Positions 27,594-36,650 of a stretch of 53,029 nucleotides of DNA are shown one piece after another; within the stretch, counting starts at the first letter, position 1; each line of letters starts with the position of its first letter. The notes below the pieces were generated by a model. That model saw nothing but the letters and a program-made list of their open reading frames with translations. It ran no database searches and was not told the origin of the DNA. The stretch is from assembly GCA_002689385.1 (NCBI GenBank), contig NZFX01000083.1:1-53029 (forward strand), written 5' to 3'. The translations under genes and the position numbers were made by a program. The stretch is from Phycisphaerae bacterium. Lineage in GTDB: Bacteria; Planctomycetota; Phycisphaerae; Phycisphaerales; SM1A02.

Positions 27594-28522
27594 GCGTCAC
27601 CCCCTGTTTCTTCGGTATCTTCGCCGAGAATGGCAATGCGTTTATCACGTTCAGTGAGTTCTATCGCTCGCCGTGCTAATACTGCTGCGCCGAACATAGC
27701 CATCAATAAAATAACGCCAGCAAGTTCGATTGTCACAGGAAAATCGTTTACAAGCGACCAGCCAACCATCTGCGTGTTTGTTGGGAAAACTGAGGCATCG
27801 AGAAGTAACACCTCGCCATCTTGCGAAACAATGAATGCTCCGTCCATACCAGACTGAATCATTTTTTCATTTTCGATTATAGGCGGCCAAGCAAAACTCG
27901 GCGCAAGTTTTTGAACATTCGTTTCAAACTGCGCTGGAAGTTTTTCGAGCACAAACCATTGGGAATATGTGTTTGCCTCGTTGTGTGTATCAGGAGTTCC
28001 ACCAATAACTGTTCCGCTTATCAAGCAAAGCAATAAAAAACCAACCGTTACTGCAGCTGCTGGCTCACGAGGAACTCTGTCGTAGTTTGTTTTTCTATAG
28101 GGCTCTTCTGGATTTTCAGCTTGATTAGCGAGCATCAAGACAAACATATATGTGATAAGAATCGCACCTGCGTACACGATGATAAGCGCAAACGCCATGA
28201 ATTCGGCTTCGAGCATAAGAAGTAAACCGGCTGTTGCAATAACGACAAGCACAAAATGCAATGCACAATAAATTGGTCGCTCGTGCGTGACCATCCTAAT
28301 CGCCGCTGCGATTGCGCATAACGCAAAAATGATAAAAAATATTCCGTGGGTCAATTCACCGAAAGAGGTAAGCGAACCGATCACAATGCCGAGCAGCCAG
28401 CCCGTTGCAGCAACGCCGACTGCAATCATGCCAACTTGAACCGTTGGGGGTGAAGGGCGAAGTGCTGCGTAGATCGTCAGTGCCAACGTTAAGCAGGCGA
28501 TGTAGGGAAGGAACATGTCCAT
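27590..28522 (-). CDS. nuoJ: NADH-quinone oxidoreductase subunit J, enlarged
   Basis: Membrane subunit of complex I and first gene of the nuoJKLMN unit. The family motif LEAEFMAFALIIVYAGAI is present. At 310 residues it is well above the usual 160-200: about 85 polar residues (roughly 180-265, containing WFVLEKLPAQFE and FIVSQDGEVLLLDAS) are inserted before the last membrane helix (IELAGVILLMAMFGAAVLARR). The insert has no recognised domain. No strong ribosome site precedes the ATG. The other nuo genes (A-I) are not in this window. Confidence 0.92.
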   Translation of the reverse strand: MDMFLPYIACLTLALTIYAALRPSPPTVQVGMIAVGVAATGWLLGIVIGSLTSFGELTHGIFFIIFALCAIAAAIRMVTHERPIYCALHFVLVVIATAGLLLMLEAEFMAFALIIVYAGAILITYMFVLMLANQAENPEEPYRKTNYDRVPREPAAAVTVGFLLLCLISGTVIGGTPDTHNEANTYSQWFVLEKLPAQFETNVQKLAPSFAWPPIIENEKMIQSGMDGAFIVSQDGEVLLLDASVFPTNTQMVGWSLVNDFPVTIELAGVILLMAMFGAAVLARRAIELTERDKRIAILGEDTEETGGDA

Positions 28523-28637
28523 ATAGGAATGGTTGATTTCTTAAAAAGAGTGTCTAACAAATACTGTAAAAAGTGGCAAGATATGTCCATTAGCAACGAT
28601 TCGCAACCACTTTGGCGGTTAAAGGTAGAATGGTTTT

Positions 28638-29276
28638 ATGGACCAAGCAATGAAGCGTAGAATCCCTAATGCAATCACGATGTTGCGCATACTTATCGCT
28701 GGAGCTTTCTTCGCTGTACTTGGTGGCTATCGCTTCCCTGAACAAGGAATTCTCTGGGGAAACGTGGCTATTGTCTTCTTTGTAATCGCCGCAATGACCG
28801 ATTTCGTCGATGGATACCTTGCTCGAAAATGGAATGTTGTTTCAATGTTTGGGAGGCTAATGGACCCCTTCTGCGACAAGGTTTTAATCTTGGGAACCTT
28901 TATTTACTTTGCTGGACCTCGATTCAGTGTGGAGGCATGGGTCCAGAACGATCAACTCCTCACAATGGCAACTGGTATCTACCCTTGGATGGTCGTTGTC
29001 ATTATTGCACGAGAACTTCTAGTCACCTCTATCAGGGGCATTTTGGAGTCAATGGGGCACAAAGGTGGTGCTAAATGGGCAGGCAAAATCAAAATGATTT
29101 TTCAATCGTTTGCATTGCCCCTCATTTTGTTGCTTGTGGTGAACTGTAACCCTGAGAAAAATGAAGACGTTATGTTGTTTATCAACATCCTTGCATGGAT
29201 GCTTCTTGCCATAACTGTTTGGTCTGGCTTACCTTACGTGACTGGACTCGTTGCTGTTATGCGCAAAGACACATGA
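28638..29276 (+). CDS. pgsA: CDP-diacylglycerol-glycerol-3-phosphate 3-phosphatidyltransferase
   Basis: Membrane enzyme that makes phosphatidylglycerol phosphate. The CDP-alcohol phosphatidyltransferase signature D-x2-DG-x2-AR-x8-G-x3-D-x3-D is complete, running from DFVDGYLAR to MDPFCDK. The 212-residue product has about five or six helices, as expected. The stop overlaps pgpA (ATGA), which catalyses the next step. TAGAAT lies 6 bases before the ATG and there is no evident ribosome site, so the mRNA may be leaderless; a second in-frame ATG lies 12 bases on. Confidence 0.94.
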   Translation: MDQAMKRRIPNAITMLRILIAGAFFAVLGGYRFPEQGILWGNVAIVFFVIAAMTDFVDGYLARKWNVVSMFGRLMDPFCDKVLILGTFIYFAGPRFSVEAWVQNDQLLTMATGIYPWMVVVIIARELLVTSIRGILESMGHKGGAKWAGKIKMIFQSFALPLILLLVVNCNPEKNEDVMLFINILAWMLLAITVWSGLPYVTGLVAVMRKDT

Positions 29277-29764
29277 AATTACTACTTTGTACAAGCTTTG
29301 GACTTGGTCTCCTGCCAAAAGCTCCTGGGACTTGGGGCTCACTCGCCCCCTTGTTTGTTGTTCTTTGCTGTGGTCATTTTGCCGTTTCCCCACTCTGGCT
29401 GATTTGTCTTTTAGCATTCTTACTCCTTGCTTCATCAATAGTTACTGTGCAACTTGCCCCCTGGTATGAAGCGCATTTTGGACAAAAAGATCCCGGCCAA
29501 GTCGTCAGCGACGAAGTTGCTGGTCAATCCATTGCTCTTCTGGGCATGGCATGGCTCGAACCAAGTAATCAGGTATCCCCAGCGATTTGGATAGGCCTCG
29601 CTTTGTATGCATTTGCCCTTTTTCGCCTCTTTGACATTTGGAAACCATGGATTATTGACAAATCTCAGCATCTTCGCGCCGGCTGGGGTGTCCTCGCGGA
29701 CGACCTTCTCGCTGGCATTATTGCAGGTATCCTGGTCCTCATCCCGGCCCTCCTCCTTGGATAA
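29273..29764 (+). CDS. pgpA: Phosphatidylglycerophosphatase A
   Basis: Dephosphorylates phosphatidylglycerol phosphate to phosphatidylglycerol, directly after PgsA. I chose ATG 29273, which overlaps the pgsA stop and gives the family start SFGLGLLPKAPGTWGSL; an upstream in-frame start would lie deep in pgsA. The active-site region QVVSDEVAGQ and the ending FDIWKPWIIDK with GVLADDLLAGI match PgpA. The length, 163 residues, is normal, with about four hydrophobic helices. Confidence 0.95.
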   Translation: MKLLLCTSFGLGLLPKAPGTWGSLAPLFVVLCCGHFAVSPLWLICLLAFLLLASSIVTVQLAPWYEAHFGQKDPGQVVSDEVAGQSIALLGMAWLEPSNQVSPAIWIGLALYAFALFRLFDIWKPWIIDKSQHLRAGWGVLADDLLAGIIAGILVLIPALLLG

Positions 29765-29780
29765 AACAATCCCGCGGGCA

Positions 29781-31277
29781 TTATTTGAAAGCGAGGATTG
29801 GCTTGCGAGCTGCTGCTACTTCGTCAGCGCGGGCGATATCAGATTCTAGTGGTGACTGTTGCACGAGCTCTATCTCTGAAGAAATTTCGTCAGCAATTTG
29901 AAGCATCACATCCACAAAACTGTCCAAGGCTTGCTTTGATTCTGTCTCGGTAGGTTCGACCATCAAGCAATCGTGCATTGGCCAATGCATTGTTGGAGGG
30001 TGTACACCGTAATCAATCATGCGCTTGGTAATATCGATGAGTGTAACACCCTTGTCAAGTAAATTTTGAGGCACAGTCACAAACTCATGGGCGCAAAATT
30101 TACCATTCTTTGGATCAAAGAACGGCATCGGATATTTTTCGCACAATCTCGCAGCAAGATAGTTCGCATTCAATACTGCAGTTTCTGAAACATTACGCAA
30201 TCCGTTTGGACCGCATGCCGAGATATACGCCCAGCAACGAACGAGCACGCCAAACTGACCAATGAATGACCGAACTTTGCCTATAGATTTTTCTCGTTCA
30301 CGATCAAGGTAAAAACTTCCATCATCTGCCATCATGACTTGTGGCACTGGTAAATACGGAGCAAGTTCTTCTGTCACAGCGATTGGCCCACTGCCTGGAC
30401 CGCCGCCACCGTGTGGCGTGCTAAACGTTTTGTGCGTGTTGTAATGCATTGCATCTGCACCAAAATCGCCTGGACGAACACGACCTAGCAACGCATTCAT
30501 ATTTGCACCGTCTAGATATAACTTTGCACCAACTTCGTGAACAATATCAGCAATTTCTTGTATATTTGAGTCAAACAAACCAGCGGTACTTGGATTGGTA
30601 ATCATGAACGCCGAAATATTTCCTCCGCCAATGCGCGCAATCACTTCTTTCAAATGCGACAAATCTGTCTGCCCATTTACAGTGCGAACAGTTTCAACAG
30701 AAGCACCGCACATAGTGCACGATGCTGGATTTGTTCCATGCGCAGTGTCTGCAGCAAGGACAACCGTTCGATTTGTTTGCCCATGATCTGCAAAATAGGC
30801 GCGTATAACTTTAAGAGCAGTGAACTCGCCGTGCGCACCTGCTGCTGGTTGCAATGAAACTTCATGCAAACCAGCAATCTCTTCAAGCATCGTCCTTGTT
30901 TCATACAACAACCGAAGTGCACCTTGAATTTCTTCTTCGTCTTGCAATGGATGCAGACAAGCAAAACCTGGCAACGCTGCTCCCCACTCATTAATTCGTG
31001 GGTTGTGTTTCATGGTACAAGAACCAAGTGGATAAAAATTTCCGTCAACTGAAAAGTTTCGGTCTGAAAGATGGGTGTAATGCGCCATCACATCATGCTG
31101 ACCAAATGAAGGCAACGTAGTGCATCCACCTGCAACTTCTTCTGGTACTTTTGTTTCTGAAACATCAAGTGGTGGAAAATCAACACCAATAGCGCCAGCA
31201 ACATGTTTCTCAAACACTAAGGGTTCTGTTGGTTTATCGCCTCGTGATTGTTTTTTCATTGTTTTTAAAGTGGTCAT
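29781..31277 (-). CDS. gcvPB: Glycine dehydrogenase (decarboxylating) subunit 2
   Basis: PLP-carrying half of the P-protein of the glycine cleavage system; it decarboxylates glycine onto the H-protein lipoamide. The pyridoxal lysine lies in HYNTHKTFSTPHGGGGPG. The 498-residue length fits the split two-subunit form. It overlaps gcvPA by four bases. Genes for the T and H proteins are not in the window, and no glycine riboswitch is seen upstream, where only 44 bases separate the pair from the next start. Confidence 0.96.
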   Translation of the reverse strand: MTTLKTMKKQSRGDKPTEPLVFEKHVAGAIGVDFPPLDVSETKVPEEVAGGCTTLPSFGQHDVMAHYTHLSDRNFSVDGNFYPLGSCTMKHNPRINEWGAALPGFACLHPLQDEEEIQGALRLLYETRTMLEEIAGLHEVSLQPAAGAHGEFTALKVIRAYFADHGQTNRTVVLAADTAHGTNPASCTMCGASVETVRTVNGQTDLSHLKEVIARIGGGNISAFMITNPSTAGLFDSNIQEIADIVHEVGAKLYLDGANMNALLGRVRPGDFGADAMHYNTHKTFSTPHGGGGPGSGPIAVTEELAPYLPVPQVMMADDGSFYLDREREKSIGKVRSFIGQFGVLVRCWAYISACGPNGLRNVSETAVLNANYLAARLCEKYPMPFFDPKNGKFCAHEFVTVPQNLLDKGVTLIDITKRMIDYGVHPPTMHWPMHDCLMVEPTETESKQALDSFVDVMLQIADEISSEIELVQQSPLESDIARADEVAAARKPILAFK

Positions 31278-32629
31278 GCTGACACCTCCTGCAACAATGC
31301 AACGAGTGCATCCATCTCATGTTTTGTTCGCTTTTCAGTTACAGCGATAATCAATTCGTTCCCCGATGACAACCCCTGCATTCTTCGACCTGCCGCGGCT
31401 ACCCCAGGAAGTACACCGTTTGATTTACAAAAATCGACAACTTTTGTAACATCGCAGGGACAAGTCACCGTAAATTCATTGAAGAACGGGCCGCCGTGTG
31501 TCAACTTCCAACCTTCTAACTTCACAATTTCATTTGCAAGATAATGGGCTTTGTGCCAGCTTTGCGTTGCCATTTCTTTTATGCCATCACTCCCGAGCGT
31601 CGTCATAAACATCGAAGCACGCATCGCCATTAACCCCTGATTCGTGCACACATTGCTCGTTGCTTTTGCGCCTCGAATATGTTGCTCGCGTGTTTGCAAA
31701 GTCAAACAGAAAACACGCCGTCCATCTTCATCCTTGGTCATTCCTACAAGTCGACCCGGCATTTTCCGAGTGTAGGATTCTTTTGCAGCGAGTAAACCGA
31801 GATACGGGCCACCAAGATTTAGTGCATTGCCCAGTGGTTGTCCTTCGGCAACTGCTATGTCGGCACCACATGAACCAGGCGTTTTTAACATGCCACATGC
31901 AATCGGATTAAACACAGAAATTCCTGCTGTTTTTGGCACTTTATGTGCCTCTGCAAAACAGCCATCCCAATCTTCAATTTGTCCCCAAATATTTGGCGAT
32001 TGCACGATTACGCCTGCAACTGCATCAGACATATTCAATGCCACTGTTGCGGGCGAAATTGTGCCATCAGTTGCTTCGAGCAACGTAATTGCTATGTTGA
32101 CATCAGAAAGAACCGTTCGCAACACTGCGATATATTCTGGATGCATTGTTGAAGCGACAAGCACTTCTTTTCTTCGGGTTGTGTTCGTCGCAAGGAGTGC
32201 TGCTTCCGCAACAGCCGTTGCACCGTCGTACAAACTCGCATTTGCAATATCAAGACCTGTGAGCCGAGCTATTTGCGTTTGGAATTCAAAAAACGCTTGC
32301 AACGAACCTTGCGAAGCTTCTGCTTGGTACGGCGTGTACGAAGTTAAAAACTCGCCGCGGCTAATCAACTGGTCAATTAACGCTGGGTAAAAATGGTCAT
32401 ATGCACCACACCCCATAAAACAGGGCATGTCGTGGGCTCCATGATTATGGGATGCCATTTCCGCCAGTGCGCGTTGCAACTCCAATTCACTCAATGCAGG
32501 CATCAAATCTAGGCCCTTTTCGCACCGAATTTCAGCAGGAATCACATTGAAGAGCTCATCAATCGATTGAATACCAATTGTGGCTAACATTTCTTGTCTT
32601 TGGGAAGTATTTAATTGGGTGTAATCCAT
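31274..32629 (-). CDS. gcvPA: Glycine dehydrogenase (decarboxylating) subunit 1
   Basis: Partner subunit of GcvPB. The 451-residue protein shows the family motifs FMGCGAYDHFYPA, FLTSYTPYQAEASQG, NASLYDGATAVAEA and a LQTREQHIRGAKATSNVCTNQ segment. The ATG follows a weak GAG-containing site. It starts 44 bases from the divergent M28 peptidase gene, so the promoters of the two genes must be compact and may overlap coding sequence. Confidence 0.96.
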   Translation of the reverse strand: MDYTQLNTSQRQEMLATIGIQSIDELFNVIPAEIRCEKGLDLMPALSELELQRALAEMASHNHGAHDMPCFMGCGAYDHFYPALIDQLISRGEFLTSYTPYQAEASQGSLQAFFEFQTQIARLTGLDIANASLYDGATAVAEAALLATNTTRRKEVLVASTMHPEYIAVLRTVLSDVNIAITLLEATDGTISPATVALNMSDAVAGVIVQSPNIWGQIEDWDGCFAEAHKVPKTAGISVFNPIACGMLKTPGSCGADIAVAEGQPLGNALNLGGPYLGLLAAKESYTRKMPGRLVGMTKDEDGRRVFCLTLQTREQHIRGAKATSNVCTNQGLMAMRASMFMTTLGSDGIKEMATQSWHKAHYLANEIVKLEGWKLTHGGPFFNEFTVTCPCDVTKVVDFCKSNGVLPGVAAAGRRMQGLSSGNELIIAVTEKRTKHEMDALVALLQEVSA

Positions 32630-32673
32630 ATTTTCACTCGCTGTTTATGACCGGTAAGTATAAACTCTATTGG

Positions 32674-34557
32674 ATGCTACGACTCATATTTATTGCACTT
32701 CTTTTTTCATTTCCTACTCTTGCGCAGCCAACAGGCGAAGTGACCGATGGTCCCTTTTCCATTCGGCAATTTCGACCTGAATCAACACCCAAAGACGATG
32801 CGCTCGAAGCATATTTCAACGAATCAGACCCACTCGCTGTTGAATTTTTCGAACACCTCTCCTTGCTTGCAAACCCTTGGCTAGGTGGTCGCCAACCCGG
32901 CACCGAAGGAAGCAAACTCGCAGGGCAATATATTACGTGGAACTTAGAACGCTTTGGTCTTACCCCTGCCTTCAATAAAAACACTTCTTGGTACCAACCC
33001 TTTGATTTTGACCTCGATGGAACACCGCCAATCGTACACCATGCGTTTCTCGCAATTGGAGATATGGCACTTGTCAATGAGCGCGACTTCGTAGTGCTTG
33101 GCAATAGTGGCTCTGGCAATATCACGGCACCTATGACTTTTGTTGGCTACGCCATTGAAGATGGTGATGATGGGTACTCCAGTTTCGAAGATAACACTGA
33201 TTTAACTGGTCAGATTGCATTAATGCTTCGCTATGAGCCACTCGATGACAACGGCGTTAGCAAATGGGCAAGTAGACGATTCGGCCCTCACTCCAACATC
33301 AAAGATAAAATGCAAGCTGTGATTGACCGCGGTGCAGTTGGGGTGATGTTAGTGAACCCACCAAACTGCCGTGACGGAAGGCGCGGACTTGAGACTAACC
33401 GATCTGCACGTTTTGGTGCAACAAACATTCCAATAGTGCATATCACTGAGGACATGGCGAACCTCGCACTTGAAGATAGCAAGAGTATTGCATGGTTTCA
33501 ACAACAAGCAGATACTGGTGATGTTACAACCATGCCACTCAACCAGAGTGCTTCAATCACCACAGAAATCGAAACAGCTAATCTGCATGCGCAGAATATT
33601 GGTGGCGTGCTAAAAGGTCGCGGCAAACTCGCAAATGAATGGGTCGTTATCGGTTCGCATTATGATCACGTTGGCTATGGGTACACAGGCACTTCGTCTC
33701 CTGGAGAACTGCATCGAGGCGCAGATGACAATGCTTCAGGCACATCTGCTAATTTGCTTATCACACGCCTTTTTACTGAGTATTATGCAATAACGGAAGA
33801 CAAATCACTGCGTTCGGTTCTCTTCATGTACTTTGACGCCGAGGAAGCTGGACTGCTTGGTTCTGCCCACTTTGTCAAGGAACCCACCGTTGACCTGAAG
33901 TCAATCAACGCAATGATCAACCTCGACATGGTGGGAAACTTAAGCGACAACAATATTTCACTTTCGGGTACGGGCACGGCTGTTGAATTTAAAACGCTTG
34001 TTCCTGAAGTCGTAGCAACTTCTTCCATGACCGCAAGTTTAACTCCTGGCGGAACTGGTCCCTCTGACCATACTAATTTTTACAAAGAAGACATACCGGT
34101 TCTTTTCTTTTTCACTGGCTTGACGCCAGAATATCACACGCCGCAAGACGAAGTGTTTACAACTAACCCAGCAGGCGGAGCAATCGTTGCGCAACTTGCG
34201 TACGATTTTGCAAAGCGATTTGTAAATGACGAGAAACTCACGTTCACATCAAATACAAAAGGTGGTGCTAACAGAACGTCTCGGATGCCGGCCCCTGTCC
34301 GACTCGGTGTACATCCATCGTATTCTGAAATTTTAGAAACAGGCATTTTGATTACTGGCGTGAGTGAAGATACAAGCGCCGCCGATGCGGGTTTACTCGC
34401 CGATGATGTGCTTCTAGCATGGAACGATACTGAACTTACTGGCGGTCGCAAACTTATGGAGTTGCTAAAAGAATCAGTTCCGGGTGATATCATTGATTTC
34501 ACTGTGCGCCGAGGTAAAGCAAACATCATTGTGAAAGTTACTTTGAAAGCACCATAA
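32674..34557 (+). CDS. Exported M28-family metallopeptidase with PA and PDZ domains
   Basis: Predicted zinc aminopeptidase outside the cytoplasm. ATG 32674 gives a clean signal peptide (MLRLIFIALLFSFPTLA, cut before QPTGE); an in-frame ATG at 32647 is the alternative. A protease-associated insert (about 120-275) precedes the M28 core. The metal and catalytic residues are in place: His329 (GSHYDH), Asp352 (GADDNASG), Glu390-Glu391 (DAEEAG), Asp418 (NLDMVG) and His488 (EYHTPQ). The last 90 residues form a PDZ domain (ITGVSEDTSAADAGLLADDVL). A TATAAA lies 9 bases before the ATG and no ribosome site is seen. Confidence 0.92.
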   Translation: MLRLIFIALLFSFPTLAQPTGEVTDGPFSIRQFRPESTPKDDALEAYFNESDPLAVEFFEHLSLLANPWLGGRQPGTEGSKLAGQYITWNLERFGLTPAFNKNTSWYQPFDFDLDGTPPIVHHAFLAIGDMALVNERDFVVLGNSGSGNITAPMTFVGYAIEDGDDGYSSFEDNTDLTGQIALMLRYEPLDDNGVSKWASRRFGPHSNIKDKMQAVIDRGAVGVMLVNPPNCRDGRRGLETNRSARFGATNIPIVHITEDMANLALEDSKSIAWFQQQADTGDVTTMPLNQSASITTEIETANLHAQNIGGVLKGRGKLANEWVVIGSHYDHVGYGYTGTSSPGELHRGADDNASGTSANLLITRLFTEYYAITEDKSLRSVLFMYFDAEEAGLLGSAHFVKEPTVDLKSINAMINLDMVGNLSDNNISLSGTGTAVEFKTLVPEVVATSSMTASLTPGGTGPSDHTNFYKEDIPVLFFFTGLTPEYHTPQDEVFTTNPAGGAIVAQLAYDFAKRFVNDEKLTFTSNTKGGANRTSRMPAPVRLGVHPSYSEILETGILITGVSEDTSAADAGLLADDVLLAWNDTELTGGRKLMELLKESVPGDIIDFTVRRGKANIIVKVTLKAP

Positions 34558-34561
34558 ATGG

Positions 34562-34593
34562 ACAAGCCCCCGAACTTTCGTTCGAGGGCTTGT
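34562..34593. terminator. Hairpin between the M28 peptidase and RNase P RNA genes
   Basis: ACAAGCCCCCGAAC (34562-34575) pairs with GTTCGAGGGCTTGT (34580-34593), a 14-bp stem with one mismatch and a TTTC loop. It lies just after the peptidase stop and 12 bases beyond the RNase P RNA 3' end, so it may end both convergent transcripts. The T-runs are weak on both sides. Confidence 0.6.
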
Positions 34594-34605
34594 TAGCGAT
34601 TGCTT

Positions 34606-34974
34606 GTGGACGATAAGCCGGATTCTGTCGTGAACGGCCATTCATCTACGTTTACTGTTGCCAGCAAACTTTTGCACGCGACCCGTCCTCATTCCTCGGA
34701 CAAGGACATTCACAAAAGTGAATCGAGAACTGCTTGCGCTTGCACGCGGTGGGGTTTACCAAAGCCATGCCTGTCACCAAGCACGCGGTGCGCTCTTACC
34801 GCACCTTTTCACCCTTACCTGTGTTACGTCGAAACGTAACCATCGGCGGTCTAACTCTCTGTGGCACTGAGCCCTTACCTGCAATCAAAGGCGGGTGGAC
34901 GTTATCCACCACCGTGTCCTACCGTGTCCGGACTTTCCTCGCGTTTCTTACGAAACCCGCGACCGTCTATCCAC
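34606..34974 (-). ncRNA. rnpB: RNase P RNA, bacterial class A
   Basis: Catalytic RNA that removes the 5' leader of tRNA precursors. Read on the minus strand, it contains the universal GAGGAAAGTCCGG (CRI) near 34930, an AGGTAAGGGTGAAA core element near 34810-34825 and the 3' signature ACAGAATCCGGCTTAT ending near 34613. The ends pair (GTGGAT at the 5' end with GTCCAC at the 3' end, P1), which sets the limits and gives 369 nt, normal for type A. A minus-strand TACAAT at 34986-34981 is a well-placed -10 box. Apparent ORFs on the plus strand here are shadows. Confidence 0.95.
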
Positions 34975-35008
34975 GTGCATATTGTACGCCATCAAGTACA
35001 CTGCGTAC

Positions 35009-35875
35009 ATGGCAGAGAAGAAACCAACCCTCATTGCATGGATAGCGCCAGAGCAAGTAAAACTTGTCAAAGATGTTGCTAAAGCAGCAAATTTGAACCT
35101 CGTTGCGGTTGGCACCACGAACCAGAGTGATCTTCCAGCACTTGGTGAACTCGCAAAAACAGAAACGTGCAGCGATATTCGTGCGCTCGCGACCACATAT
35201 GATGATGCGATTTTCTGGATAGCAGAACCACATGCGTACGAGGTCTCACTTTGCGAATTGCTCCGCCACCGTGCGACTCAAACTGTCACTACAACGCCAC
35301 TTTCAGGGTCAATGGATACACTCGTTGATGAAGCAGGTAAAACACCTGCAGCAAAGTTTATTCCGCTCATGCGAAGAAGTGCGACCTATGGCGAAGCTCA
35401 GGACGACATCGAGCAATTTGGCCAACCAATTTCTGCGCATTGCACAATGACGTGTTCTTCCGTTGAGGGGACGCTCTGGTCACGGCTATTCGATGCTATG
35501 GATTTTATTCACGGGCTCTTCGGGCCACCCGAAGTTGTCCAAGCATTCTTGCATAGCAGCAGAGTTCCCGACAAACCAAGCGATTTACGCGGGCACATGA
35601 CTGTGAACGTGCAATTTCAACACAACCGCGTTGCGACTTTGTTACTCAGTGACCAATCGAGCTGGAAGCGGGAGTTACAAGTGATAAGTGACGAGCATTC
35701 ACTCACGTTTGGTGATGGAGGCACCACGATTGCACAACGTATCTCAGATGGCATTCATTCAACTGAATTTACTTCTGCAGATGCCCCGCGGGTTCTTGCA
35801 CTTTGCGAAGCTGCTCGGCTAAGCTGTTTGACAGGTTCACCCGAGCAACCATCGCGCGTCCTTGAGATGTTTTAA
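35009..35875 (+). CDS. Degenerate Gfo/Idh/MocA-like protein
   Basis: Protein of 288 residues starting at ATG 35009, just outside the RNase P gene; the longer upstream frame runs over rnpB and is rejected. The layout resembles Gfo/Idh/MocA oxidoreductases: a Rossmann-like N-terminal half (LIAWIAPEQ, NLVAVGTT, DDAIFWIAEPHAY), and a C-terminal half ending with ELQVISDEHSLTFGDGG, like the family's EL-V-G-GTL-DDG strand. The Gly-rich NAD loop is absent, and the EKP catalytic lysine motif appears as TTPLS, so dehydrogenase activity is doubtful. TACACT lies 6 bases before the ATG. It may be a non-catalytic family member. Confidence 0.65.
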   Translation: MAEKKPTLIAWIAPEQVKLVKDVAKAANLNLVAVGTTNQSDLPALGELAKTETCSDIRALATTYDDAIFWIAEPHAYEVSLCELLRHRATQTVTTTPLSGSMDTLVDEAGKTPAAKFIPLMRRSATYGEAQDDIEQFGQPISAHCTMTCSSVEGTLWSRLFDAMDFIHGLFGPPEVVQAFLHSSRVPDKPSDLRGHMTVNVQFQHNRVATLLLSDQSSWKRELQVISDEHSLTFGDGGTTIAQRISDGIHSTEFTSADAPRVLALCEAARLSCLTGSPEQPSRVLEMF

Positions 35876-35889
35876 TCAAACCCAACTAC

Positions 35890-36627
35890 TCATATACCAA
35901 TGGCTTGGTGTAGTGGAACAACGATATCTGGCACAACACGATGTTCGGCAATGTGCTCGATGTGACCAGCGAGGCTACTGAATGTTGCATCGAGTTCTTC
36001 AATCGCGTGAATTGGGCCGTTTTTCCGAATGGTTAAAAACACACTAATCGGCTCATCCCGAAAAACCTGCGTTGCTGCTTCTGAAGCCGATGTTCTTGTT
36101 TTCACTTCAACGAACGCTTGCAAATCGCAAGCTTCATTTAAAGCAAAACCTATTCTTGGTTGCACATCTAAAAGCGGTTCCATTGATTCATCGGCTAGCA
36201 AAGCGAGAGGCGTATTTTCCAAAAGCGTTTGCATTACGACGTTGTTTCGGTTTTCTCGTGCTGGCAAATCAAACCCATATACAAGTTCAACAAACTCCAC
36301 ATGCAACGGCGTAAGGGAAAGATAGTACGGCGAAAGTTCAAGGACCAGCCGGTGCAAACTATATGCATCTTCTATGTGATTTGGATTTACCATCCCCGAA
36401 GAAATGGAACGAGGACGCAAGCCAACCCACTGATATCTTCCATCTACTTCTTGCGTTTCGAGTGCTACCTCGCCATCAAAGGGTCGAACACGTTCAAATT
36501 CAGGAATTTCTTTACGAATTCGCTCAAACATTTCTGTCGCGGATTCTTGCACTTTGGGCAAATCAATGCTCAACGAAATTTTCTGGTTGACATAGAAATC
36601 ACTACAAATGGTTGCGAAAGATTGCAT
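35890..36627 (-). CDS. Hypothetical protein
   Basis: I chose ATG 36627 (MQSFATICSDFY), 23 bases after the stop of the DUF418 gene; the longer frame would overlap that gene. The 245-residue product has no signal peptide or membrane helix and looks like a soluble alpha/beta protein, with charged helices near the start and strand-rich middle parts. I do not recognise a family. It is the last gene of a leftward unit beginning with sucC and converges on the preceding gene, leaving 14 bases between stops. Confidence 0.65.
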   Translation of the reverse strand: MQSFATICSDFYVNQKISLSIDLPKVQESATEMFERIRKEIPEFERVRPFDGEVALETQEVDGRYQWVGLRPRSISSGMVNPNHIEDAYSLHRLVLELSPYYLSLTPLHVEFVELVYGFDLPARENRNNVVMQTLLENTPLALLADESMEPLLDVQPRIGFALNEACDLQAFVEVKTRTSASEAATQVFRDEPISVFLTIRKNGPIHAIEELDATFSSLAGHIEHIAEHRVVPDIVVPLHQAIGI

Positions 36628-36650
36628 CAGTGCATAATAGCAGAGAGCGT

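Noticed and set aside
32630-32673. Glycine riboswitch upstream of gcvPA
   Set aside because: Only 44 bases separate gcvPA from the divergent gene and no tandem aptamer pattern is present.
34600-35082. Several plus-strand ORFs and a longer upstream start of the 35009 gene
   Set aside because: They lie in the RNase P RNA gene, whose signatures and end pairing are clear on the minus strand.
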